From Cladopsammia gracilis (taxonomy: Eukaryota; Cnidaria; Anthozoa; Scleractinia; Dendrophylliidae), in NCBI GenBank assembly GCA_022457155.1, contig JAJGOT010000049.1, positions 1,275,001-1,339,000 of the forward strand: a DNA stretch of 64,000 nt. The letters are read 5' to 3'. The number at the start of each line of letters is the position of its first letter. The stretch's first letter is position 1. A model generated the notes under the pieces. The model was not told where the DNA came from and ran no database searches. It saw nothing but the letters and a program-made list of their open reading frames with translations. Positions 30,277 to 44,100 of this stretch are shown here, piece by piece. The translations under genes were made by a program, and so were the position numbers.

Positions 30277-32426
30277 GAGGGTGTCAATGGGGTTAACTGA
30301 CTAGCGTATAACAATGGATTTTTGTTATCGTAACCGTATAAATAACAAAATACGAGCTGACTATCGTATAAAAGGAAGTTGTTTTCTTAGCGTATGTGGT
30401 AAATAAAACACAAATTTTGAACATTTTCTTTGTGCAAATTAAAATTTGAGTTTACGGTTACCTTGTTTAAATCATTTTAGAGTCCATTTTGAGTCCATTT
30501 TTGACCCTGCTTTTAAGACCTTCTGTACCATTGTTGTCGTTTTTAGTCTGCTGATTTTCGTGACAAACCCTGAGCCTGCGCTGTATCTGCGGCTTTATAT
30601 CATAGTTCCAGGCTCTCTCACGATCTTCGACCTTGGCAAACGTGGCCAACATGGAACCCATTTGTGCTGTGGTCACGTTCTATCGTAATGCCGAAGTTAT
30701 CGAGCATTTTCGCTCGAGAATATCGTTTAAAGATGGGCTTGAGTGGAGGGATTTCTTGGAGTGAGACAGAAGGCTAAAGATCTCGGCATAAACTCGTTCG
30801 AGTTGAAATTTTTTCAAGAGTAGAGAAGAAGAAGAGTACGATTCTGATTCCGATGTATCGATATCCTTTGTCAGACTTGTAAGGGGATGAGGCAGAAGAG
30901 GAGGCTGTTGATGGGCGCACATTAACAACAAGGAATGGAAGACAAATAAGAGCTCTAGTTAGACTGGACTTATAAGATTTTAAGTCAATTAAAGGGGCTA
31001 TGTCATGGAGATTTTGACGTTTTGGGGTCAAAACTGCCCTACATTAAAACTTACTACCTTTGTCAGACACAAAATCAGCTTATATAACACTAGAAGAAAG
31101 ATATCGAGACACGACAATAACCTTGAAAAAATTAGCCCAATTTTTTTCAAGTTGCAATCCATTTCCATCCACGTCTTCTGCTGCTGAAGGTTTCTGAAGA
31201 CACTTACGTTTACTCTCAGAGGACCTTAGAGCACTACTAGAAAAACTGGACCAATGTTTTGGGCACACACTGATTTAAATATGTCTTTTGGCTTTTTAAA
31301 GTAACACTGAAAATGGTGGCATAGCCCCTTACGGTCGGCACTTGAGACCACTTGATGGTAACTCATGTTTGATTCTGTCGATTCTGCTTGCTGCTGTCTA
31401 CAACAAATAGAGTTTAAGCCATGGAAAAATGCGCGCATTTGATTTTTATTCACTCGTCAGAATCTCACTTGTCCGTGAAGTATTTTCCATGCTGTTTAAG
31501 GACGTTTGCGTGAAAATCTTCTAACATTGATTTTTTTATAAAACTTTTTCTGCAGTTAGGTCATGAATTACTTTTGTCAGAAATGCAAAAAAATTTGGGG
31601 GGGAGGTGGGGGGGGGGGGTTCACCTATATCGTTTCGGAGATAAGATATCTAAAAGGCCGCCCTAATTTTCTAATTTTGAAAAATCGGTGTTCCTTATTC
31701 GATATGGCTCCAATGTTTGTTTGTCTAAATATAGTGCAAATGAATCTCTAGAATGGAACTTTCTATGCCAAGTTTTATATGAGTGTGTCTATTAAGCAAA
31801 TTAAATCAACTGGCAACGTTCCTTAAAGTCAACCTAAATTTAAACGATAGAATTTGCAAACCCTGACAGCCGCAAGTTGGCAGGATTCGATGTGGCGTTG
31901 GTCGAAAAATGGGAACATTTTAAACTTCCTACATCGATTTTTTGTTCATTTTTTTGGCAATCTGTCGAGAATTAGTAAAGAAAATCATCTATCCAAAAAA
32001 AGGAGGGGTCACCGACCATCCAAGCGAGTTAAATCAAAGGAAACTTAACGCAACGGCTGGCATCCCTTCATGTGAAAAGATTTCTTCCTTTGCGCGCGCT
32101 CGTGCATCACGTTGCATGGCGTTACGACATGAATTGCGCGCGCAGTAAGGATGGGCATAAACAATTGGTGCGAACGTCCTTTTAGACCGTTTTATAGATT
32201 CTGGAATTTCTTTGCTGTCATAAAATACCACTAAGAAGATGAAAGGTTGTAATCAACATTGTTGTTGACTATATTGTGAGAAAAAAATTAGTAAACGTTA
32301 ATTATTAACTGACGTTTTTCCCCGTTTGCTGTTTACTGACTAAAAGGGATTTTTTTAACTGTTTACTGACTAAAATGGATTTTTTTAACTGTTTACTGAC
32401 TAGAGGTATACCCCATTGACACCCTC
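30277..32426. mobile_element. 2150-bp TIR element, copy 1, with 6-bp target duplication
   Basis: Left end GAGGGTGTCAATGGGGT; the reverse complement of the right end is identical for 17 bases. TTATCT flanks it on both sides (30271-30276 and 32427-32432). The right subterminal region repeats AACTGTTTACTGACTA three times. Apart from one base in a G run near 31600, I find no difference from copy 2 at 46822-48970. It carries a smaller nested TIR element at 30992-31331. The short open frames match nothing I know, so it is probably non-autonomous. Confidence 0.85.
30992..31331. mobile_element. Nested MITE, AAGGGGCTATGTC family
   Basis: Ends AAGGGGCTATG and CATAGCCCCTT are inverted. Relatives lie at 40190-40575 (inverted), 41275-41724, 44116-44474 and inside copy 2 (47537-47876). 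Shared inner blocks include CCATTTCCATCC and CTTTTTAAAGTAA. It was inside the 2.15-kb element before that element duplicated. Confidence 0.7.
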
Positions 32427-32432
32427 TTATCT

Positions 32433-33248
32433 ATATCCTTGGTGCACTGTATTAAATTTTTCTTAATAGGTTTTTAGAAGACTTACCTTCTACTTGCAGC
32501 TGAAAAAGCTAGGCTTAAACGTAACAGTCGCTAGACTGTCAAAAATGCCAACGAAGGTTTTAGCGAGCTCCACGCAGCTATAAAGCGTAGCGAATACAAG
32601 CTAAAATTACAGCCTTTACTGAGACACTTACGATACGACCAAAAACAGATCGCTGCATTCACCCCTCTCATAAAATAGAAGTCTGTATACATGTGAACAT
32701 TTCAAGTTCGTTTACCAACAGGTTGCAACTGAACTGACTGAAAATTCTAAAAACTGACAGGAATCTTCTGCGACACCTCCTTTCAACAACCTTGACGGGC
32801 TTTTTTAATTTCGTTCCTATTACAAATTAAGTTATCGTCTCTTTCGTAGAAAAATACGTAAACATTGGGAACATCAAACTTTAAGAGGGTATAAAGGAAA
32901 AGTAACACACATCTGAACAGCGCCACCATTTTGGACGGCAATCTATCCGTTCCGATGTTAATCGCGTAACTCTTTCCTCCTTTCCGGTTCTAGATTTCTG
33001 TTCGTGAAATGACCAGATTTTTTCCGGATATATAATTGATACTATCCATTAGATTATTACAATGGAACTCAATTCATTCTATAGGTCTCAGAACATTCAC
33101 TGAAGCGTGATGCTTGAAGTTGTTTCTCGCGGTGAATTTGCCTGTAAAGAGCTGTAAACCCGGCGCAGCTTTTTCTCGACAGTTACAGTGAGCTTACTTT
33201 ACCATTTTGTAAACAAGGCCAAACACACGACAAATTAATCTAGCACTG
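32433..33248. other. No gene recognised
   Basis: AT-rich sequence without a supported exon or repeat boundary. Confidence 0.4.
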
Positions 33249-33254
33249 CTAAAT

Positions 33255-34731
33255 GAGGGTGCTAATGGGGGTACCCAATTGTCAGTTAACTACTATTTTT
33301 TCGGCCAATTGTCAGTTAACAAGAGGCTACACTGGTAGCCTATACTCATGCGCTTGTATAAGAAAGTTTTATGTTTTTCTTTTTTAACTGGGTCACGCTG
33401 TCGGAAATCGGTTCATTTCAATATTTTCATTCATTGATCTTATCAAGTGATTTAGCTTGACAAGTAGGAAATTACGTATATCAGTAAGGCTTTTAAATTT
33501 GCAAAGTTAAGATAAGGTTACTTTAAAGGCTATGAGAATGACCAGAGTGATTGCGTTTTCGGGATTGGACTTAGAACAGCCGCTTTACGAAAATTATTCG
33601 ACATTAGATTCTCATACAAAAACCATAATTTCTCACCTGTCAAGATAGCTTCCAAAACCGTAATAAGGATCGTCAGTATTAAAGATGTCTGTTTGATACA
33701 GGATCGTACACAGAGAGTATGGGAAGGAAAAAAATCGAAACTCACTGATGCTTGTGTCCAATAAAATACGGTGTGTCCACTTACTTTGGAGTCTGCTTAA
33801 TACACGTTTTAGTGTAATCAGAAATCTTACTCATTTAATCTAACACTGAAAAGGGCTCGTGTGGTCAACCCCTGGGTCAACCCGCGTTCGCGTGCTAGGG
33901 CAAAATGACGAAACAAAATACACACCATACCACCATCACTTGTCGCACTTCCCATTTGAAAAGGTAGCTCCATTTCCAACTGAGCCTTTGTAACAGCTTT
34001 CCCGTCGATCTTCTCTAATCGGAACAACTTTAAATCAAACTCACCGAGTCCAAACTTTCCGCTTATTGTTTGATTATATGTCCATTGAATTGTGCTTTGT
34101 CATGTCAAACGGTATGCGACTTATGTGTCATTCGAATGCCGATCCTTTGTCATCATCTCGATAAAAACTCAGAATAACTTTGACCACGCCACTCGACGCC
34201 ATCACGGAGATCAAGGTCAACGCTCTACGACCCTGGTACCTTTCGCATATAATATCGGTTAATATGTCACCTGGTCACGCAGCGAGGCAGGTAAAAGTCA
34301 CAAAATAGCTTTGCTGTTAGGAAAAAACTATGTTGCTTTTATTAACAACAACAATCGTTAATTTAGTATAATTAATAGAATGTCACTTAACTGTTACCGT
34401 ATTTTCTCGATTAAACACCGGGCCCCGAATAAACGCCGGGTATAATTGAGGAAGTTGTAAGTAAGCTCCTCAAACGTTTGTTTGTGGTATAATAAACTTA
34501 AGATTTAAGGGCAAGGTACAAGGCTGCCAAGAAAAACGAATAATAACCCTTTCTTAAAAAATGGCGGGCGAGAAAAAACTGCTGATACAAAGAAACGCCG
34601 GGTCCACAAGTCCAAGTTTGAAATAAACGCCGGGGCATTTAATAGAGAAAATACGGTAACTTTTCATTTATCAGTTAACTACTATATTTTTGGACAATTG
34701 TCAGTTAACTGTTAACCCCATCAGCACCCTC
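33255..34731. mobile_element. 1477-bp TIR element related to the 2.15-kb family
   Basis: Left end GAGGGTGCTAATGGGG and reverse-complemented right end GAGGGTGCTGATGGGGTTAA. CTAAAT duplicated at 33249-33254 and 34732-34737. GTCAGTTAAC occurs twice near each end. Same G-rich terminus and 6-bp duplication length as the 2.15-kb element, but different interior. It contains the MITE at 34394-34659. A minus-strand stretch at 33830-34030 reads FRLEKIDGKAVTKAQLEME next to a GTGAGT, which could be a captured exon; this is weak. Confidence 0.75.
34394..34659. mobile_element. MITE with TTACCGTATTTTCTCGATT ends
   Basis: The end TTACCGTATTTTCTCGATTA is mirrored by AGAGAAAATACGGTAA. Inner blocks AAACGCCGGG recur. 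266 bp, inserted in the 33255-34731 element. Confidence 0.7.
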
Positions 34732-34739
34732 CTAAATGC

Positions 34740-37260
34740 ACTGGTATTCTGAATTTCACTTTTGCCGGAACGCAATTGGCATGAAAACAAAACGAAAAAA
34801 ACTCGCGAGATAATAACGCCTTTTGTCACAACATTTCACCCACGACTGAAAAACCTTAAACAAATACTGATCAAAAATGGAGTTTCGCCGCCTAACACAT
34901 CATACAAGACGTAAATCACTTAACGACACGACTCATAACAGCCAAACTTTGAAAGCTAATATAAATGCATCGCAACCGCAAAACCACATAGCGGAGTCGG
35001 TGCAGGCCTGTCATGAACCTCATTTCGATCTAAGGGAAACTAAAAAAGTGACCGCCAGGAGTGGTGCCCTGTTTATCCGCTCCAGACCCAATATTTTCTA
35101 TATAAGTGCGTCCATAGCAGACGTGACCGAAAAATGACCACGTGATCACCATTTTCCCGCCATTTTTCACGTCAAAATATATAAAACAGCAGACTTGATA
35201 CTTTAGCTAACTACAAAACTTTCCGTTTCATTATGCAAGAGTAGGAACAGCAAAATACCATAAATTTTGACTTTCGTTCTATTTTCGAATACTGCTGGAG
35301 AGTTGAAAAAGAAATGGCTGATGGCGCGATGTCTGCTAAACATAGCTCAAATTGTCCTGGCCTGGGGAAAGGCAGCTCTAGAGAAATGGCATGTTGTTAC
35401 GGCCTCCTTCCATTAGATTCGGCAAATGTGAAGTTCAATGTTTGAATCGGGCCTTACTTTAAAGAATATTAAAGATTCAGTCACCATTTGTTGTGTCAAT
35501 TGATATTTTGATAATTAATATTAATGTCTCATCTGATCAGATATAAAGTCATTGCACGTGACGTATTATCGATGTGGGCTTTTAATTGTTTTAAAATTAG
35601 AAAAATTAGAAAGTCTTTTCCATTGTCAAATATCCCAACAGAAAATAGACAATGAATAACTGAAAATGCACTGTGTAAATTGAACCAACAACACATTTTC
35701 ATCGTCAATTAGCTAGCAAGGAGGGAAAAGTCTTTCACTTTCACTTCACTAACATCAAAATTATTTACATTCACACTCGTGATTCTTTGTTACTCATAAC
35801 TTTTTTTGACTTGCACCAACACGAATTTTCAAACCAAGTTCTCTCAATCTTCTCTATCCTGCCAAGAACCATATCCAGTTGACTACTGCGCCTCGCATTT
35901 TCTACATAATGTCTGATTTTACAACGCCATCTTTACCATATTTATTTTATATTTATTTTAGATTCTTCTTTTTTTAACCTCATGTTTCAACGCATTAACG
36001 AGATGGCTTTAAGAGCCCTTTGATTTTCTTTCAAAAGCACCTTCATGCAAACACTTTTTTTTTCTCATTTTTTTTACGCTGCTATCTTCTCTGGTGCTAA
36101 AAATATTTAAGCGTAAAAAACTATTTTTCAAAAAAAAACTAGTGCTTTTGCCAATTTTTTTGGCCACATACGCTCCTAGTAATTTATAGTTTGTTGTTCC
36201 TTTATACATCACTCATGGTTTTAATTCCTACACAGCTACTGGCGCAAAAGAAAGTTAATGAATTGTCAGATCACGAGAAAACCATTGGAGAACTGTAAAA
36301 ATAAAATGTAAATATTGTCGTTGTTTTGATTAGGCAGCATTTCCCGGCTACATGAGAGTTAGCATTCAAAGTATGGAATATACCATTATAATTATGATAC
36401 ATGCAACAGGATAATATAACATTTGAGCCACAAACTGATACAATAACAAAGCGTACTTTTAATATACACAAACAAAGGAATCACTATTCGTGCAATTATT
36501 CAACAATACAGTAATTATTTACGTAACTATTGAATGAATAGAGAGTTCTTGTTTGTTTGCATGTTACAGAATAAAGTAATTTATGTTTCAGTTCATTTTT
36601 CTACTACTCCAAAAGGTTTTCAGACTTCAACGAACATGTAATTAATGTCAAGACCTGCTTAAATCATTTTGTCGATCTTTTATTTTATTTTATCAAATAA
36701 CAGCAATATTTCATGAATGCCACAGAATGTATCAGACACACAGAGCTTTCGTAGCAATGTTCAGTGTTAGAGAGCTTAAGATCCAGGACGCGACTGCAAG
36801 TAAATTTTCACAGAAAAGGCCTGTTGCGCGTGATTCACACTGGCGGCTCTTCGAGTCGCCTCCATTCTAGTCCCCAGAGCTCTACGGTGTTTTTTTAGAC
36901 TCAGTGACACTTCACCTATCTAGCTGTTTTGGTGTCTCTTTTTCTGGTAATATTTAACACTGCACCAGTAAGTAAGTGAGACCAACTGTTTGACAACTTT
37001 ATGATACGTTGATTTATTTAAAGTTGGCTGACGTCTGCAGTTAAGATATATATTTTTACACATGTTCTTAAACAGTTCACCTTTTACATCAAAGCGGTAA
37101 TCTCGTATTAAAAGTCACTTGCGACTCCGCTTGGCCACGCCCTTATCTGTCAACTTTTAAAATGAATAACTTTCTAATCACTTTTTATCCATGGAGACGA
37201 CGGAAATTCTCGCGCCTTTCCAGGGTCAGACTTTTAGAACTTGCGCTTACCATTTACACC
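34740..37260. other. No gene recognised
   Basis: The 86-codon frame at 34877-35137 has no family signature, splice sites or signal peptide. The rest is AT-rich with short frames. A CCCCAGAGCTCT block at 36874-36885 resembles the ends of the hairpin elements at 55.1 and 58.0 kb. Confidence 0.4.
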
Positions 37261-37265
37261 CTTTC

Positions 37266-37436
37266 AATAGCCCAATTTCGATATATTAAAATTCAACTTG
37301 AAACAAAAGACATCACTACGAGGCTTAGAGGAATAAACCATATAAATCCTTACTATCATTCCCCTAAGCCTCGTAGCGATGTCTTTTGTTTCAAGTTGAA
37401 TTTTAATATATCGAAATTGGGCTATTCTTTGCCTCG
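37266..37436. mobile_element. Palindromic MITE (about 70-bp arms)
   Basis: AATAGCCCAATTTCGATATA with AAGACATC and GAGGCTTAG blocks is repeated in reverse complement after a loop of about 25 bases. The arms differ at only a few positions. No clear target duplication. Confidence 0.8.
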
Positions 37437-37590
37437 TTCCAGGCGTCCCTCCTTATTCCAGCACGGTGCGCGCGGAGTTGTGGGACAGATGCATATGTTC
37501 CCAAGATGCCCCCCGCTCCCAGTTTCCCCGGTCTACACCGGAGCCTGGAAACGAGTCACTTAAATTCTTGCTTTTACTTCAAGACTGTAA

Positions 37591-37787
37591 AGCCCCGGCT
37601 TCACGTTCTGACATTGTTATTATGATTTGTTGGTTTAACAACTTTAGAACGTGTAGCCGATGATGTTTGACTAACATTCTTTTGTTGGAAGAAGTAACAG
37701 TCAAACATCATCAAGCATGCCGGCTACACGTTCTAACATTCTTCCAACAAATGTTATATGACAATGTTAGAACGTGTAGCCGGGGCT
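37591..37787. mobile_element. TAA-flanked palindromic MITE (197 bp)
   Basis: AGCCCCGGCTTCACGTTCTG at the left and the mirrored AGAACGTGTAGCCGGGGCT at the right. TAA on both sides (37588-37590 and 37788-37790) suggests a PIF/Harbinger relative. The interior carries further inverted CGGCTACACGTTCTAA and CATTCTTCCAACAA blocks. Confidence 0.7.
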
Positions 37788-38950
37788 TAAGACAGCAAAA
37801 ATCGATGCAAGAATTTGTGGCTGAAAATGTTTCATGATACAGAACGATTTAAAAAAAACACAGGTAGAAACTGCAGTCATTACCAAAGTTTCTTAATAAT
37901 TTTTATTGCTTTAAGTTAGTTTTAAGGTCAATAATATGCCTTAAAATAAATATTTACATTGATTTGACTCAGTGGTTTATTCTCTTACTTTTTCTCTGGA
38001 ACGAAAGTCTGGACTCCTTTTAGTTTGAATTGAAACCCAGTTGGTGTCAAAAACCTGAATTATACAACATGGACAAACTCTGCCACAACATCATAATTTA
38101 ATTTTATAACTCTTTTCAACCAGGCTTCTTTGATCTGGTAGGAAAGCAAACAGAAATAATTGAACCTTAATTGAGAAAGAATTCCGTGCCGCCAGTGCTA
38201 TGAAATGTATCGTCTTATTTTAAAATCTTGACATGACAGACAAAGAGTTCCCCTGCTTAGGTAAAGACAAAGCTCTAAAAGAAAAAGTAAATAAAATTAA
38301 TTGAACTGTTTGTCTGATTATTTTGTTTCTTTTTCGCAAACGCTATCTTGAATAATATAATGTAATTCTGAAGTTTGGGAGACCATCAGTTTTCGGAAAG
38401 CGTTCCTTGCTAATCGGATTAAAAACGAACGTTTGCTGAGGGCATTCGAGTGCAACATTGTACACCCCAATAGCCTAACTTAGAAAAATGAAACTTCTAT
38501 CGAGGTTTCGAGACTTTCGGCCAAAACTGCTTTTTTTTTTTGTATTGATCTCTCTCATGGGAATCAAGAAACAAACTGAGATCTTAGCAACATAAATCCA
38601 TCTTCAATCCCATTTGAAGGTCCATGCATTCTGCCCGCTAATGAAAAAGATAGTCCGGTTATAAAAAGCCCCCTCCCATTTCTCCTAGCTCCTTTAAATG
38701 AACTTCTTACACAACATTGTACAACTTCAAATCGAAAATTCGGGAATTATATTCAGATAGGTGTGGAACAAGAAGCAAAAATTTATAAAAATTTCATTAC
38801 AGCCTCGCAAAATAGTTGAGGATCAGGATTTTAAGAATCCGTTCAACATTTACTGTGCTAATTAGTCAACAGCTCCATGAACAGCATTTCGATTCAAGTA
38901 TCTTGATAATGCAACAAGTTGGGTAGCTTCAGTTTGTTATCAACTCAAAT

Positions 38951-38956
38951 CGAAAC
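38951..38956 (-). promoter_or_regulatory. Possible poly(A) signal of the Ras-like gene
   Basis: AATAAA on the minus strand about 585 bases beyond the stop codon at 39541. It is the first one I noticed, but the sequence is AT-rich, so this is a weak call. Confidence 0.25.
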
Positions 38957-39540
38957 GTTTTATTTTTCATATAGCCTATAAGCACTCCCACCCCGGATAT
39001 AAAACCCCCGCTTTTTTAAGCCCTCGCGAAGTTGTATAAGCCTAGGGCTTATAACCGAGATTTCACGGTATGACATTTTTGGCAGAAAGCCTCGTAGTTA
39101 TGTTATCATTTTGATATATCTAAGGCGGGTGTTAACCCTTTACCAGTGGCAAATAAAGTACTAATTTAATGGAAACGTTTTGGTTAAACATTTCCAACTT
39201 CGAAGAATTGAAAACCGTACAATATCCAGGTTTAAGACAAAAAAGTGAACCATATATATTATCAAGCGGCGCATGCCAAACCTCGCACACTTCTTTGAAA
39301 TGGCTGCAGTACAGCTCATGTCCAGGATTGCAAACAGGCATCGTTTAACAAATACTTCATATTTGGCAGAGTCAACTGTCATTCTAATATTACTTCACAT
39401 GTGACAGAATTATGTAGTTATGGTGAACCTTTGCAGATGAGAACGCTTTGTGCTGCCTTTCATGCAGTAACGTGGCCCCCCGCAGCGTGCAATCCTTGAC
39501 ATTGCTTGTCTGGATTTAATGGCTTCACTTTTGTCCTGGC

Positions 39541-39909
39541 TCATCGCGAGAAAAAGTTTTTTATGGAGTTCATCGGCCCATTTGCCTTCCTGTTCAACTG
39601 AAAGACTCTCAACTGCCTCACGGCGTCCTGAAAAACGATCTTCACGTTGACATTGTTGGCCGCAGACGTTTCGTGAAAGAAACACTCGTACTCTGCTGCA
39701 AACTCTAGCGCTTCTTTGTTGGAGACTGATCTAGAGTGATTCAGGTCCACTTTGTTACCGACAAGAACAATGGCTGTCTGTTGGCCTTTTTGTTTCTTAA
39801 GTTCACGGATCAACTTTATGAGTTGTTTTGCTGTTTGGAATGTCCTTGGCTCGTCTATGGCGTAAACTACGATAAAACCTTCATTCTGACTCAAATATAC
39901 AGGTTCGTG
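39541..39909 (-). CDS. Ras-like GTPase exon 4 (residues 191-312)
   Basis: The acceptor AG at 39910-39911 follows a T-rich tract. It starts in phase 0 with HEPVYLSQNEGFIVVYAID. It contains NKVD (guanine recognition) and HETSAANN, then a basic C-terminal helix ending NSIKNFFSR and a stop. No prenylation motif. Confidence 0.85.
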   Translation of the reverse strand, partial: HEPVYLSQNEGFIVVYAIDEPRTFQTAKQLIKLIRELKKQKGQQTAIVLVGNKVDLNHSRSVSNKEALEFAAEYECFFHETSAANNVNVKIVFQDAVRQLRVFQLNRKANGPMNSIKNFFSR

Positions 39910-41087
39910 CTAAAAAAGAAAAAATTTTTTCTGATTAGCGCGGATTGTTTTTTTATTTGTTCTAATTTCGATCCCAAGGTCTTGTAATTCTTCGACCACA
40001 TGCAGAACAGAACAGAATGGAATGGGTACAGGAACGAACGGGGGCCGGGGGTGGGGGAATCTGTATAAAATTGTCGGGGTACCGGAACCTTTAAACAATA
40101 TTTTAAATACTGTTTATTGGTGGTGACGTCGGTTGTATGTACAACACGTTATATTTCATGTGAAGAACTGTCATAAAACTGACCGAATGTTACCACTTTT
40201 AATGTTACAAGCCAAAAGACATGTTTATATCAGTGAAAACCCAAAAATAAGAGTCCAGTTTTGTTTTAAATTACTTTGCTAGTGCTCTTAGAGTAAAAAT
40301 AAGTGTCTGGGCTGCAGATGGCCAGGATGGAAATGGATTGCATATTGAAAAAATCGGCCGCCTAATGTTTTAAGTTTTTTCGCTTCTGTCTTAGAAAACT
40401 CGCTAAAATTCTGATTATGATTTATTTTCTCTTCAATAATTCACTTGATATCTACCTCTTGGTGTTCTATAAGTATTAGTATTTTGTATACGACAAAGAT
40501 ACTTAAGGTAATTTAGATAATTTGGGGCAGTTTTGACACAAAAGAAACCCTCAAAATCACCATGACATAGTTCCTGTAAGTATCACATTTGAACTGATGT
40601 ATCTCAAACATCTTGCTGTATTTTATATTATAGAGGCTCAAACTGTCCGATGTAAAGAATTAACTGTGATTGTTCTGTTTTATTCCGTTAATCGTATCAA
40701 TAACAAAATTCTCGATTCTGATTGGTCATCCGCGCGCCTATTTCTCACGTAATTGGCGCGCGTGGTCACGCGGGTGTCCAATTACAGCTGTCCAATTACA
40801 ACTTTTTGTAATTGGATAGCTGTAATTGGACACCTACGTTGCGCGCGCGTCAATCAGTTGCACTTGAATGGGTTTTTTTTTTTTTTGCTTTCTTCCTTCT
40901 ACTGTCAAACTGATATTAATAATCCTAGGCGTTTTTTAGTACAAAAGAGTCGACATAGATTTTTTAATCTCGAATTTGGTTATTGATGCGATTAACGTAG
41001 TAGTTGTACAATCGTACAATCGTACAATTCAGAGGTAATCGTGCTCGTAATTTCAAATCGTCCTCGCGCTACGCGCTCGGCCGATTT

Positions 41088-41128
<41 letters not shown>

Positions 41129-44100
41129 AGTCCAACTACTATTACTAATCGTACGTGACACTAAGTGCACCTAACTCCCCTCCCTCGTAGAGTCTAGCAG
41201 TCTGCCACAATTCGATCCTGAAGTGTCACGGGGATTTGATGTCATTTCAAAAACCAAAAAATGTTTTTCTTTTAAAGGGGCCATGTCGCAAGGTGAGTCT
41301 GCGCAATGAGTTCCTGTCATGTGACGTCACCTGACGTCACACATGTCAAATTTCTATTGTTCCCTCCCGGATCGCGGCAAGTTTTATCGCGCTTGCACTC
41401 GTGTCGAACCACGCGAGGTAAACAAACACACGATCGATTTTGCTTTTAAATTTCTCCCCAACTTCTACCACTACTGGAAGACATCGACTTTTTTCGAAGG
41501 TACGACTAACAAATCGCAGAAATAATTTACCAAAAGTCAGCCAAGTTAATACTCTAACTAATTTGTAAACTTGAGATCTTATAATCCTTCCACGCAATAC
41601 GACGGGATGGAACGGATTGCAGCGAATTCGACAGTAATGGCCGCCAACTTGATAAAAAGCCACCGGACGTTTTTCAAGTTGTTAGTACTCAGTACTCACC
41701 CGCCATCCTCGCGACATAGCCCCTTTAAGGCGGGGGTAAACATGAATTTCAATGAAATTTGAAGAGGTTTAAAGAAGGGATAGAAGAAAGAAAATGATTT
41801 TTGGAACACCAACAGACAGTTGATACCCACGCAAGAGCACCCCAGGTTGCTTGTGGACTAACTTGGTGTCCGCCTATTAATTATTAACTACAAATTCAAT
41901 TTTTAAAACTTCATTAGGCTGCGTTTTTTGGGAGAAACCGAAATTGGATTTGTGACCAAAAAAAAAACAAAAATCCTAAAACGGATCATTTAACATAAAA
42001 AAACCGTTAGTATGCAAATGAACCTATTTTGACTCGCTTGTGTTTATTATCAGCCTGCTCGACAAATAGTTTTCAAAATATAAGCAATAAAATCTTACCT
42101 GAATTGCCCATGATATGAAATCGTGAAAGAAACAAAACGGCGAACGGAACGAGTAAATTTGCACGAAAGACAGCTTGTCAGATGTACTTTTTTAGAATCC
42201 ATTCCCAAAAAACGCTCAGATCACGAATCTTAAAATGCGGATTGAGATTTGATCTGAAAAATCTCACCGAAGTATGGATTCAACGGATTCATGATCCGTT
42301 TTAAAAAAACACGAAATCCGTTTTCCCAAAAAAACCACAGCCATTAAATCTTCAATATTTCTTATTTCGCTTAATTTTACAAATCCTTTGAGAAAGACTA
42401 TTTCCTCCCAAACATACCCAAAAATTAACAAAACAACCCACAACATAGATTCATGAGATGAGCAGAGAGTTTTTGGATTGCTTGAAACGTGAACAAGATA
42501 TTTCCACTTTAACGCCTTTTCAAGTGGCGGCAAAATGGCGTTCATGTGGACCCCCGCCTTAAGCCCTCCCTCCAAACGTAAAAAATAATCACTTATCTAA
42601 ATCTTAATAACAGATAGCCACTGCCTTAGAAAGGAAAGTAGACTATCGTAACTCAAGTTAGCAAGTTTCTTCCTTTCATTTTACTGCGGGAGTTCCAGCT
42701 TAGCCCAGCCCAGCTTGAAACGTGAACGAGATATTTCCATTGAAGCCATGTCAAGTGGCGCAAAAATGACGTTCATGTGGACCCGCCTTAACAGAAACCG
42801 AAAAATAATGGTCCAGTATTAACCGCGGTCAAACGAGAGAAATTTGCAAAAGTTAAGCAAAGTACTTAAAAGTTAAGGTTGTCATTTTCACTGCTTAAGT
42901 TTAATATATTGCCAATACACTGTCAATTTATACCAAACGTTTTGGAAGTTTACCAAAAAAAATTCTAAGCGTTTAAAAACTGTGAACTGCAGAATTGTCG
43001 GCGCCATTTGGCAACATAATTTTGATCAGGCGCAAAGAGTTTTGGTGAGTTTTCAACGGAAAAAGCTCATCATTTTGAGAAAAATTAAAAGATAGTAACG
43101 TCAACTAATTTTTTTTTATACATTCTTGCCCATATTTCCATTTGATATTTAATAAAATCCCACTAAATAAAATGAAAAACGCCTCGGACGTTTGACCGCT
43201 GAAGAGGTCCAGTAGTATGATAAATTACCGCGAAATGTACCAAAACTGTTGATGAGTGTCTCCAGTCATTGACGGACTGGATCCGAATGAATTGCAACTT
43301 CCCACATTTACGTCGCAAAAATAGGAGAAAACGGATCATGATTTGTTCCGACTCTTTCAACAATTGGTTGACTTCTTTCTCTTGGTGTATTAGTATTATT
43401 TTGTAAATTAGTAAAGGTATTGTATCATGGTGACATTCTTGCCAAAGCTGAAAAGCAACTTGCACGCTAGAAAAAGTACTTAAAAGAGGTGCTTAATCGA
43501 CCTCCTCCACGAACCCACCTGTCTTGCAGCTGCGAGAGGAACTTCCGATAAAGACAGATGAGATCTCCAGGGCGGAAACTAGTTCACCCATTAAAGGCCT
43601 CAAGATTGGAAATGCGTCTGGGATAGATAATTATAATAATTTAATTTGTCAAACAAAGAACGTTATCAGCTTTATCAAAATCAAAACTTTGCGCCTGTAT
43701 ATCTCGACTGCAGGCAAAACCATGGGCTGCTGATAATGTTCAGTGCATTGCCAACATGAAGTTATCACTTTTACTCACCGTGCTCGCTGTGTCTGTGATG
43801 TGTAACACCGCAGGCTCCTCATCTACCTCGTAGCACATATCATAGGTTAATTCTGTGGCAATGAAACGCAATTAAAATCAAATGAACGTGCTAAGCCCCG
43901 CTTCCCGCCATGATCCGTCGCGTCCCGCCCGTCCATCCCGCGCAAGTCAGAATCCTCATTTCGATCCCAGTTTAGTTTGGTGGTCCCTGTTCGGGTGCTT
44001 TAACCCCATTTTCCAAGAATTTTATATTTTGACATATTCCTCCATTTATTTATTAACTACGTGACACCCCCAACTTGTTTGTATCCCGCATCCCGCAACC

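Noticed and set aside
30446..31453. Conserved small frames in both 2.15-kb copies as genes
   Set aside because: The copies are identical in DNA, so identical translations carry no evidence of selection; no domain recognised.
34877..35137. 86-codon plus frame
   Set aside because: No family signature, signal peptide or splice signals; composition looks like chance.
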